From: Nocardia vermiculata NBRC 100427 | GTDB taxonomy: Bacteria > Actinomycetota > Actinomycetes > Mycobacteriales > Mycobacteriaceae | Direction of reading: 5' to 3' | Length of the DNA: 64,000 nucleotides | Assembly (NCBI RefSeq): GCF_001613265.1 | Contig: NZ_BDCA01000001.1 | Location: 62,001 to 126,000 of the forward strand | In this document: piece by piece, positions 46,395 to 55,000 of the stretch | Position numbering within the stretch: position 1 is the first letter of the stretch | Layout: every line of letters starts with the position of its first letter | Translations under genes and position numbers: made by a program | The notes under the pieces: generated by a model | Told to the model about the DNA's origin: nothing | What the model saw: only the letters and a program-made list of their open reading frames with translations | Database searches by the model: none

Positions 46395-46441
46395 TCAATC
46401 TTCCAATTTCGATTGACAATGTTTTCATCGCAACTTACCGT
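46395..46441. promoter_or_regulatory. AT-rich divergent promoter with palindrome
   Basis: The A+T-rich gap between the methylase gene and the plus-strand genes contains the inverted repeat TCAATC-N10-GATTGA (46395-46416). TTGACA (46413-46418) with a 17-base spacer to TACCGT (46436-46441) could serve the plus strand. The palindrome is a candidate operator for the helix-turn-helix of the adjacent methylase. Confidence 0.4.
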
Positions 46442-46584
46442 TTGCATCAGCTTCGGAAAGTGAGGCCGAAACCACCGGCCCGTCGCCACCGACGCAGCAC
46501 TCCCCCGGAACTCGCCGCGAGGCGATTCACCTTTCTGCCGCATCTGCACCGCCCGCTCCGCGGGCCCCGAACCCAGGACCTCCC

Positions 46585-46908
46585 ATGACACCGGACCCCG
46601 ACCGCCCCCTCGACCCACACCAACCGCCGCCCGAGGTCATGCCCTACCCCTCGCACAGCGCCCCACTGCTCGAGCCGTTCACCCCAGCCGCACCGCAGTA
46701 CCACTCCGCCGACCCCTTCGGCACGCAACCCGTTGTCCCACAACCGTTCCCACCACCGGTGAACGTGATGCACCAGTACCACCCCGGTCCGCAAGTGGTG
46801 GTCAAACGCTCGTTCCCGCACGGCCTGCACCTGGTACTGACCCTCATCAGCTGCGGCCTCTGGTCCCCGATCTGGCTCATCCACTACCTCGTCGCCGACA
46901 ACGACTGA
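46585..46908 (+). CDS. Pro-rich small membrane protein
   Basis: A 107-residue protein. The first ~70 residues are rich in Pro, His and Tyr and probably disordered; the end, SFPHGLHLVLTLISCGLWSPIWLIHYL, is one or two membrane helices, a motif common in small actinobacterial and phage-linked proteins. No function can be given. It starts a plus-strand run of four small envelope-type genes between two DNA-modification modules. Confidence 0.6.
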   Translation: MTPDPDRPLDPHQPPPEVMPYPSHSAPLLEPFTPAAPQYHSADPFGTQPVVPQPFPPPVNVMHQYHPGPQVVVKRSFPHGLHLVLTLISCGLWSPIWLIHYLVADND

Positions 46909-46921
46909 TCAGGAAACAACC

Positions 46922-47287
46922 ATGAACTCCACCCGATTCTTCGCCACGCTGCTCACCACCACCGCCCTGCTCACCGCCGCAGCACCGACCGTCCTCGCGG
47001 CCGTGCCCGACACCGGCTCCGCCTCGGGCTCGGCCGGCAGCAGCTGCGGCCCGCGCAGTGCCGCCGACCACCAGTTCCTGCGCGACTACGCCGAGGACGA
47101 CGAAACCTGCCGCGGCGAGGACGCCTCGATCCAGCTCGCCCAGGCCGAATGCGATTGGCTCGACGCCTACGGCAATTCGGCGCACAACCAGATCGTCGTG
47201 GCCGAGAAGTCCCGCGGCGCCGTGCAATACCCGTACCTGTTCCTCGAGGCCGCCATCGGCGCCTACTGCCCCGCCTACGAGCTCTGA
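46922..47287 (+). CDS. Secreted DUF732-like protein
   Basis: A 121-residue protein with a Sec signal peptide (about 1-27, cleavage after VLAA). The mature part has DHQFLRDYAEDDETC, AQAECDWLDAYG and the ending FLEAAIGAYCP, a pattern like mycobacterial DUF732 proteins, with Cys residues able to form disulfides. It lies 13 bases after the Pro-rich protein gene, so they are co-transcribed. Function unknown. Confidence 0.68.
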   Translation: MNSTRFFATLLTTTALLTAAAPTVLAAVPDTGSASGSAGSSCGPRSAADHQFLRDYAEDDETCRGEDASIQLAQAECDWLDAYGNSAHNQIVVAEKSRGAVQYPYLFLEAAIGAYCPAYEL

Positions 47288-47316
47288 ACCATCCGGTTCA
47301 GCCAGGAGTGATCGCC

Positions 47317-47994
47317 ATGACCTACCAGCCTCCGTACCCCGGCCCGCAGTATCCGCAAGGGCCGGCCGGCCACCCCGGGCCACCGAAGAAGTCCAAGACC
47401 CCGAAGGCGCTGCTGATCGCCGTCATCGGCATCGTCGCGTTCTGCGGTATCGGCGGAATCATCGCCAATGCCGGCGACAAGGATTCCGAGCCGGCGAAAC
47501 ACACCACCGCCGCGGCACGCCCCGCCGTCGATCCCCCCGCCGCGGACACCCCCGCACCGCAAGCGCCCGCTCCCCCACCCGAGGCCCCGCCGCCGGCTCC
47601 CGGCCTCAACACCCCCGTCCGCGACGGCAAGTTCGAATTCGTGATCACCGACGTCCAGACCGGCCTCACAACCCTCGGCGACAACCCCTATCTGCAACGC
47701 ACCGCCCAGGGCGCCTACACCGTCGTCACGATGACCGTCCTCAACACCTCGAAGGTCCCCTACGGCTTCTCCCCCGGCAACCAGGACCTCTACGACACCC
47801 AGGACCGCAAATTCGGCAACGACGCCGCAGCCGCGATCAACCTGCAAGCCGACACCAGCCTGTACGCCGACATCAACCCCGGCAATACCGTGACGGCCAA
47901 GGTCGTGTTCGATCTGCCCGCCGATTCCCAGCCGGACCGGATCGTCCTGCACGACTCCATGTTCTCCGGCGGCGCGACGGTTTCGCTGCGCTGA
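47317..47994 (+). CDS. DUF4352-type surface protein
   Basis: A 225-residue protein. A Pro/Gly/Tyr-rich N-terminus precedes one transmembrane helix (ALLIAVIGIVAFCGIGGIIA, about 30-50), a Pro/Ala linker, and a beta-sandwich domain (about 100-225) with GKFEFVITDVQTGL and AYTVVTMTVLNTSKVPYGF, as in DUF4352/telokin-like domains. It should sit in the envelope with the domain outside. ATG 47317 follows CAGGAG. Confidence 0.8.
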   Translation: MTYQPPYPGPQYPQGPAGHPGPPKKSKTPKALLIAVIGIVAFCGIGGIIANAGDKDSEPAKHTTAAARPAVDPPAADTPAPQAPAPPPEAPPPAPGLNTPVRDGKFEFVITDVQTGLTTLGDNPYLQRTAQGAYTVVTMTVLNTSKVPYGFSPGNQDLYDTQDRKFGNDAAAAINLQADTSLYADINPGNTVTAKVVFDLPADSQPDRIVLHDSMFSGGATVSLR

Positions 47995-48239
47995 CCGGGC
48001 CGGGACCGGGACGAGCACCCACGCGCTCGTCCCGGTTCTCGAAAAATTCTTCCCAACCAGCACGAACACGTTGCGTAACCGGCCCCGCCCGCGATGAACG
48101 TTGTGCAGCAGCAGCCACCCTGGCGCAGCAACGGTGGCCGAACGTTCTCCCGCACGGGCTACTCGCCCGCGCTCACGCCCTGCGGCCGCAGACACCGAGC
48201 CCCGCAGATTCCACCGAACCGAATCATCCAGGAAAAACC

Positions 48240-48569
48240 ATGAACATCGCACGCATACTGCCCACCGTCCTCGCCGCCGGCGCGATCACCGCCGCAACCG
48301 TCGTCGCCGCGGGTGCGGCCTCAGCCGATCCAGGCACCAGCCTCTACGAGGGAACCCAGGTGGTCGGCACCGATGTGGTGGCGGGGACCTACTACACCGC
48401 GGGCCCCACCGACGCCGACTACGGAAGCTGCTTCATCACGTGGCTGCCCTACAAAGGCGCCAAGTCCTCCGACGCCATCGATATGGATATGTACCAGGGC
48501 CCGTCCTATGTCCGTTTGAACGACGGTGACGTCATCACCGTCAACGGCTGCAACTGGACGCTTGAATAG
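48240..48569 (+). CDS. Small secreted protein
   Basis: A 109-residue protein with a clear signal peptide (about 1-30, cleaved after ASA). The mature ~79 residues have two Cys in GSCFITW and NGCNWT and a beta-rich pattern (GTDVVAGTYYTAGP and SYVRLNDGDVITV), like small secreted actinobacterial proteins of unknown role. ATG 48240 follows CAGGAAAAACC. A hairpin follows its stop. Confidence 0.75.
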   Translation: MNIARILPTVLAAGAITAATVVAAGAASADPGTSLYEGTQVVGTDVVAGTYYTAGPTDADYGSCFITWLPYKGAKSSDAIDMDMYQGPSYVRLNDGDVITVNGCNWTLE

Positions 48570-48576
48570 CGTCGCC

Positions 48577-48605
48577 GGCCGAGCGCACCGCGCATCCGCT
48601 CGGCC
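48577..48605 (+). terminator. Hairpin after small secreted protein gene
   Basis: Arms GGCCGAGCG (48577-48585) and CGCTCGGCC (48597-48605) with an 11-base loop, eight bases after the stop. No U-tract. It probably ends the run of small genes. Confidence 0.55.
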
Positions 48606-49138
48606 CCGGCCGAATCGCGTCCTCCGCCTCCTGTACCCCGGGTAGCGCACACTGCCCAGCGCTATCCGGTGGCGTCGGGGCGAGCTCCCTCGCCCGCCCC
48701 GACGCCGAATCCCTCGCGCCCTTACCCTTCTACTCGGAAAGAAACGTATCGGCGCACTCCTCCGATCCATCCTTCGGCGCCCTCGCACTGCCCGAAAAGG
48801 GTGCCGCCCGGCTACCTAGGTTTCGTTCGAGCCTGACCCCCGAAGCGCTACTGCGGTTTCGGCGGGCGGGAACGCGCCGGCGGTCCGGTCGGTGGGCAGT
48901 GCTGGGGCGCCGCGCAGACGAACGTTCCGGCCGGTCAGCCGGTGGCGGTACCCAAAGCTCTGGGCCCCAGGACGCGGCTGTCACCGCACCGACCATCGCC
49001 ACGCTTGTTCGGGCAGGGGGTTGTTCCGCTGGCTCTGATCCGCCCCGAAACCCGATCCGCCGATCCCCTGTCACATAAGTTCGGTCTCGGCCGATACTGA
49101 GTTGATCCACGCCGTGCCGACCCCCAGGAGCTTCGTCG
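48606..49138. other. Gene-free stretch upstream of helicase gene
   Basis: About 530 bases carry no gene I can support. A minus-strand frame covers most of it and overlaps the helicase start, but it is rich in Arg, Ser and Pro with no family features. GATACT near 49090-49100 and AGGAG ahead of ATG 49139 are the promoter-side and ribosome-binding features of the helicase operon. Confidence 0.45.
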
Positions 49139-52024
49139 ATGACCGTTGCCGAACACCGTGACCTCATGCAGGTCGCACCCGGTTCGATCGTTGTGGTTCG
49201 AGACGAGGAGTGGCTGGTCACCTCGGCCGAACAGGGGTCGGACGGGTGGCTGTTACGGGTGCGGGGCCTATCGGAACTGGTCGCCGACACCACTGCCGCG
49301 TTCTACAGCAGTCTCGACGAGATCGAGGTCCTCGATCCGGCGCAGGCACAGATCCTGCCCGACGGTTCCTCCGGTTACCGTGATTCGCGCTTGTGGCTGG
49401 AGTCGCTGCTGCGCAAAACCCCGTTCCCGTACGGCGATCAAACCCTCACGGTGTCGACCCGTATGCTCGCCGATTCCCTCGGCTATCAGCGTGCGGCGGT
49501 GGCGAAAGCCTTGGACCCGACACATATTCGGCCCCGCATTCTGCTGGCGGACGCGGTGGGTCTGGGTAAGACTCTCGAGATCGGCATGATCCTGTCGGAG
49601 TTGGTGCGGCGTGGTCGTGGCGAACGCATCCTGATCGTCACGCCCCGCCACGTCCTCGAGCAGATGCAGCACGAGTTGTGGTGCCGTTTCGCGCTGCCGT
49701 TCGTGCGCCTGGATTCGGCCGGCATCCAGAAGGTGCGCCAGAAGCTGCCCGCGACCCGTAACCCGTTCACCTATTACAAGCGCGCAATCATCTCCATCGA
49801 CACCTTGAAAAGCCCCCGCTACAAGGCGCATCTGGAACGTCAGCACTGGGATGCGGTGGTGATCGACGAATCGCACAATCTCACCAATGTCGGCACCTTG
49901 AACAACGAGCTGGCCCGCATCCTCGCTCCGAACACCGAGGCCCTGATCCTGGCGTCGGCGACCCCGCACAACGGCCGCGAGGACTCCTTCGCGGAGTTGC
50001 TGCGCCTGCTCGACCCCACCGCGGTCGCGGCTGACGGTTCGTTCACCAAGGACGATGTGCAGTCCCTGTTGATCCGCCGCCACCGCCACCATTCCGAGGT
50101 CGCGGCCGAGGTGGGTAGCGATTGGGCCGAACGCGCCGAACCGGAGCACCGCCTGGTCACCCCGTCCCCGGCGGAAGAACAGGTAGCCCAGGAACTTTCC
50201 CAGGTCTGGTTGCATCCCGCGTCGGGCCGCTCCCCGTATTCGGGCGAGACGAAGGCCCTGTTCCCGTGGACCTTGGCGAAGGCGTTCCTGTCCTCCCCCG
50301 CGGCCCTGCGCGAGTCGATCAACCAGCGCCGCACCAAACTTCAGGACAAGGGCGGCCCGCACACGCCCGAGCAGCGCACCGAGCTCGAGGCCCTCGACAC
50401 TCTCGCGGACCTGAACGACAACGCGTTCACCGAATCGGCCGGTAAACAGGCAGCGTTGGTCGACCGTCTCCGCGACATCGGCGTCGGCCCCAAATCCACC
50501 ATGCGCGCGGTGGTGTTCGCCGAACGCGTGGCTACCTTGAAGTGGCTGGTGGATCTGCTGCCGACCGCCCTGGGCCTGAAGCCGGATGCGGTGGCGATGC
50601 TGCACGGTGGCCTGTCCGATGTGGAGCAGCAGCAGATCGTCGACAGTTTCAAACTGGAGACCTCCCCGATCCGCGTCCTGGTGACCGGCGATGTGGCGTC
50701 GGAGGGTGTGAACCTGCACGCCCAATGCCACCACCTGATCCACTACGACATCCCGTGGTCGCTGATCCGCATCGAACAGCGCAACGGCCGCGTGGACCGT
50801 TACGGCCAGCAGCATCCGCCGGTGATCTCGTCCCTGATCCTGGCCCCGTCGGACCCGGACTTCTCCGGTGACCTGCGCGTGCTGTCGCGTCTGCTGGAAC
50901 GCGAGAACCAGGCCCACGGCACCCTCGGCGACGTCGCGTCCCTGATGGGTAAACACAGTGTGGGCGACGAGGAGTCGGCGATCCGCGACGTGCTGGCCGG
51001 TAAGGCGAGCCTGGAGGAGGCGATCCGCCCGATCGAGGAGGTCGCCAACGGTGACGACCTGGACGCCTTCTTCGCTCAATTCGATCTGGCAGAAGACGAA
51101 CCCCCGGTCCTCCCCGAAGAACCGCGCCACAGCCTCTACCCGGACGACATCGGCTTCCTCGACGAGGCACTACGCGCCGCATTCCACGACGTCCCGCACG
51201 CCGACCCGGCTGCCGGCGGTGTCGGCTGGATCCGTCACACCAATCACGGTGTCGCCGAGCTGATCCCACCCCGTGACCTGAAACAGCGTCTCGGCCAACT
51301 CCCGCAGAACTATCTCACCGACGGCAAGGTTCTGGAACGCCTGAAGCTCGCAACCTCCCCCACCGTCGGCAACGCCCAGCTGCGCGCCGCCCGGGAAGGT
51401 AAGGGCATCAACGACACCACCTGGCCGGAAGCTCATTTCCTGGGCCCGCTGCATCCGGTGCTGGATTGGGCGAGCGATCGCGCCCTCAGCGCCCTGGGAC
51501 GCAATCAGATCTTCGCCATCCGCGGCGCGGTGGATGCGGTGACGGTCCTGCTGATGGGCACCTTGATGAACCGCCGCGGCCAACTCGTCTCCCGAGTGTT
51601 CTCCACCGCCGAGTTCCCCAACCCGTCCAACCCTGCGTTCTGCCTGGTCGAACCCCTCGAGGACCTCAACTTCCTCACCACCGACACCGGCCTGAAACCC
51701 GGCACCTCCAACCCGGGCCCGCTGCACGACCTCGAACAGCTGCAACCGCTGATCCCGGTAGCGGTCCGCGAGGCCGCCCAGTCGATGAAGGTTGTCCTCG
51801 ACGCCCAGAAAACCTCCGCCCAGGAACGCCTCGACGCCTGGCGGCACCGCGCCGACCGCTGGCACGCCGGCGCCGAACAGATGGACCTGTTCAGCGGCCA
51901 GAAGAAGAAGGTCGAGAAACTGTCCCAGCGCATCGTCGAGGAACAGCGCCTCGCCGAATCCCTCGCCCCCACACAGCAGCTGGTGCGTCCCCTACTGGTG
52001 ATCGTCCCCGAAAAGGATCAGTGA
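49139..52024 (+). CDS. SNF2-like helicase, DrmD-like
   Basis: A 961-residue SF2 helicase. Motif I is ADAVGLGKTLE (near residue 140), motif II is IDESH (near 243), and motif III SATPHN follows; the second RecA domain has VVFAERVATLKW, GDVASEGVNLHAQC and the motif VI stretch IEQRNGRVDRYGQ. The overall plan and the C-terminal ~300 residues fit the SNF2-type helicases of DISARM (DrmD-like) and related systems. It starts a four-gene plus-strand run and is two bases from the methyltransferase gene. drmA, drmB and drmC are absent here. Confidence 0.83.
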   Translation: MTVAEHRDLMQVAPGSIVVVRDEEWLVTSAEQGSDGWLLRVRGLSELVADTTAAFYSSLDEIEVLDPAQAQILPDGSSGYRDSRLWLESLLRKTPFPYGDQTLTVSTRMLADSLGYQRAAVAKALDPTHIRPRILLADAVGLGKTLEIGMILSELVRRGRGERILIVTPRHVLEQMQHELWCRFALPFVRLDSAGIQKVRQKLPATRNPFTYYKRAIISIDTLKSPRYKAHLERQHWDAVVIDESHNLTNVGTLNNELARILAPNTEALILASATPHNGREDSFAELLRLLDPTAVAADGSFTKDDVQSLLIRRHRHHSEVAAEVGSDWAERAEPEHRLVTPSPAEEQVAQELSQVWLHPASGRSPYSGETKALFPWTLAKAFLSSPAALRESINQRRTKLQDKGGPHTPEQRTELEALDTLADLNDNAFTESAGKQAALVDRLRDIGVGPKSTMRAVVFAERVATLKWLVDLLPTALGLKPDAVAMLHGGLSDVEQQQIVDSFKLETSPIRVLVTGDVASEGVNLHAQCHHLIHYDIPWSLIRIEQRNGRVDRYGQQHPPVISSLILAPSDPDFSGDLRVLSRLLERENQAHGTLGDVASLMGKHSVGDEESAIRDVLAGKASLEEAIRPIEEVANGDDLDAFFAQFDLAEDEPPVLPEEPRHSLYPDDIGFLDEALRAAFHDVPHADPAAGGVGWIRHTNHGVAELIPPRDLKQRLGQLPQNYLTDGKVLERLKLATSPTVGNAQLRAAREGKGINDTTWPEAHFLGPLHPVLDWASDRALSALGRNQIFAIRGAVDAVTVLLMGTLMNRRGQLVSRVFSTAEFPNPSNPAFCLVEPLEDLNFLTTDTGLKPGTSNPGPLHDLEQLQPLIPVAVREAAQSMKVVLDAQKTSAQERLDAWRHRADRWHAGAEQMDLFSGQKKKVEKLSQRIVEEQRLAESLAPTQQLVRPLLVIVPEKDQ

Positions 52025-52026
52025 CC

Positions 52027-55000
52027 ATGGCTTCCTTCGATTCCATCGTCGTCGGCGAGGACTGGATCAGCGAGCACTACTTCACCACCGATTCGGTGAA
52101 GGAATCGTTCCACGGCAAGGTGATGGAACTGCGCAAAGGCTGGGACTCCGAAGCCAAGGAGGGCCGCGCCACCGTCCGCAGCACCCTGCTGTCGGCGGCC
52201 CGCGACCTGCAGACCGCCCTGGCCGGCCTCGCCGAGGATCCACTCAACGCCCCCAAAGCGCACGCCCAGGTGCGGGCGGCGTTCGGCTATCAGGGTGAGC
52301 TCGCCCCGTTCACCGCCGAACGCGCGGGCTCCGACCTGGAAATCCCGGATTCCCAACTCCCCGGCATCCCCGATGTGCTGTTCCTGCAAGCGGCACCGGT
52401 CGACACCCTCGAAGACCTCCTGGCGCCGGAGACCGGACTGCTCATCGAGCCTGCTCTCGAGGACGGCAAGCCGATCGAATCGGTATCCAAAGCCGTCTCG
52501 GCCGCCTTCCGCTCCGACACCCCACCCGCATTCGTGGTAGTCCAGGCCGGCCAATGGCTGCTGCTCGCCGAAGCCGAACGCTGGGCCGAGGGCCGCTACT
52601 TGGCCGTGGACCTGCTGGTCGTGGTCGAACGCCGCCACGAGGCACGCGGAGGTGAAATCGACCGGGCGGCAGCCATCTTCGGCTACCAGTCTCTAAAAGC
52701 CGACGCCGACGGCAGCATCTGGTGGACCGGCGTCCTGGAGGATTCGGTCAAACACACTGTCGGTGTCTCCAAGGACCTGCGCGAAGGCATCCGGCTGTCC
52801 ATCGAGATCATCGCCAACGAAGTGGTCAGGCGGCGCGGCGAACGCGACCTCACCATGGACGGCATCGACGGCAATGAACTCGCCAAGCACTCGCTGCGGT
52901 TCCTGTATCGAATCCTGTTCCTGCTGTATGCGGAAGCGTCGCCGGAGATGCAGGTGCTGCCGACCGGCGCCGCGGAATACGAAGAGGGCTACGGCCTCGA
53001 TCGACTGCGGGAACTGACGCTCACCGAACTCGTCTCCCACCGCGCCCGCACCGGCACCCACCTGTACGAATCGTTGAAGCGACTGTTCGACCTCGTCGAC
53101 CGCGGCCACACCCCTGCGGTCCGGGACAACGTTCTCGACGATCCCGCTCCGGGACTCGAGTTCAACCCGCTGCGCGCAGACCTGTTCTCCCCCAAGGCCA
53201 CCGCACTCATCGACGAGGTGCGGCTCGGCAACGAAGCCACGCAACGCGTCCTGGAACATCTGCTGCTGACCAAGGAGTCGAAGGGCCGCAAGGGCGGCGA
53301 CCGGGGTTTCATCAGCTACGCCGAACTCGGCATCAACCAGCTCGGGGCGGTGTACGAGGGGCTGATGTCCTACACCGGGTTCTTCGCGGAAGAGGACCTG
53401 TACGAGGTCGCCAAGAACGGTGACCCTGAAAAGGGCTCGTGGGTTGTTCCTGTCGACCGTGCCGATCATCTGTCCGAATCCGATTTCGTCCGTGCTGAGG
53501 ATCCGGACACGCACGAGCTGAAACCTGTGATCCACCGCGAGGGCACCTTCGTCTTCCGGCTCGCCGGGCGGGAGCGGCAGCAGTCGGCGTCGTACTACAC
53601 GCCTGAGGTGCTGACGAAATTCGTTGTCTCGCAGGCGCTGGAAGAACTTCTCGACCAGAATGACACTCGCACCACTGCCGATGAGATCCTTCAGCTCACG
53701 ATCTGCGAGCCCGCATTGGGGTCGGGGGCGTTCGCTATCGAGGCGGCCCGGCAGCTTGCCGGTGAGTATCTGACTCGGAAGCAAGAAGAACGCGGAAAGC
53801 TGATCGAGGCCGACCAGTATCCGGTCGAGCTGCAGAAGGTGAAAGCGCACATTGCGCTGCATCAGGTGTATGGGGTGGACCTCAATGCCACTGCTGTCGA
53901 ACTCGCCGAAATCTCGCTTTGGCTCGACACCATGGTCGCCGGCCTGCAGGCGCCGTGGTTCGGACTGCATCTGCGGCGAGGTAACTCCCTCATCGGCGCC
54001 CGGCGCGCGGTGTACATGCCGAACGAGCTTGCCAAGAAGGCGTGGCTCAAGTCCGTTCCCAACGATGTACCCCTCGGCACCGATGTCGGCGCAGGTATCC
54101 ATCACTTCCTGCTCCCCTCCCCCGGCTGGGGAGCCGTTGTCGACACCAGCGAGGCCAAGACTTACGCACCGGACAAGCGCGAAGAACTCCGTCTGTGGCG
54201 CAACGAGATCCGTAAGTCTCCTTCCAAGGACCAGGTAGCCCGTCTGCAGGGCCTCGCGCAAAGAGTCGAAACGCTGTGGGAATTCGCGCTGCGCCGCCTG
54301 ACCATCGCGGAATCCGAGATCCGGCGCGACATCCAGCTGTGGGGATCCGAAGAGGCGACCCACACGCCGGCCGTCACCCGAGAGCAAATCGAAACCGTCC
54401 TCAACAAGCCGGACGGGGTCTTCCAACGGCTGCGGCGAGCGATGGATACCTGGTGTGCACTGTGGTCATGGCCTCTCACGTCACAGACCGTCCCACCGTC
54501 CTTGGATTCATGGATCGGCGGCCTGGAAGCCATCCTCGGCCAGGTACCCCACGGCAAGCCCCCGAACGTGCCTAAGCATAAGGCACCGTCGGAGAACCAA
54601 ATGAACTTCGTGGGAGATCTCGACTGGGACGGACTTGATGCGACCGAGGAATGGGATCTCTCCTTCGCCGGCGCCCGACCGATCGACATCGCGCTGGACC
54701 GCTACTCCTGGCTCACCGTCGCGGCTGACATTGCCCAGCGGGACGGGTACTTCCATTGGGAACTAGACTTTGCGTCCGTATTCGCACAGGGTCGGTTCGA
54801 TCTCCAGGTCGGTAACCCCCCTTGGGTGCGACCGGACTGGGATGAAGCCGGGGTTCTGGCCGAACACGATCCGTGGTGGCAACTCGCGAACAAGCCGTCA
54901 GAATCGGAGAAGCGGCGGAAAGCCGAAGAAGCGCTCAAAGTTCCGAACGTCCGCCAGATGCTCCTCGACGAGCGTGCAGCGCAGGCTGCACAGAGCGCGC

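Noticed and set aside
48730..49293. Minus-strand open frame in the gap before the helicase
   Set aside because: It overlaps the helicase start, is rich in Arg/Ser/Pro and has no ribosome-binding site or family feature.
49268..51130. Long minus-strand open frame of about 620 codons across the helicase gene
   Set aside because: It is antisense to a clear helicase with all motifs. The translation is rich in His, Arg and Gln, has no family features and is explained by high GC3 in the opposite strand.
52693..54426. Minus-strand open frame of about 577 codons across the methyltransferase
   Set aside because: Antisense shadow of the methyltransferase; no recognisable motifs and low-complexity composition.
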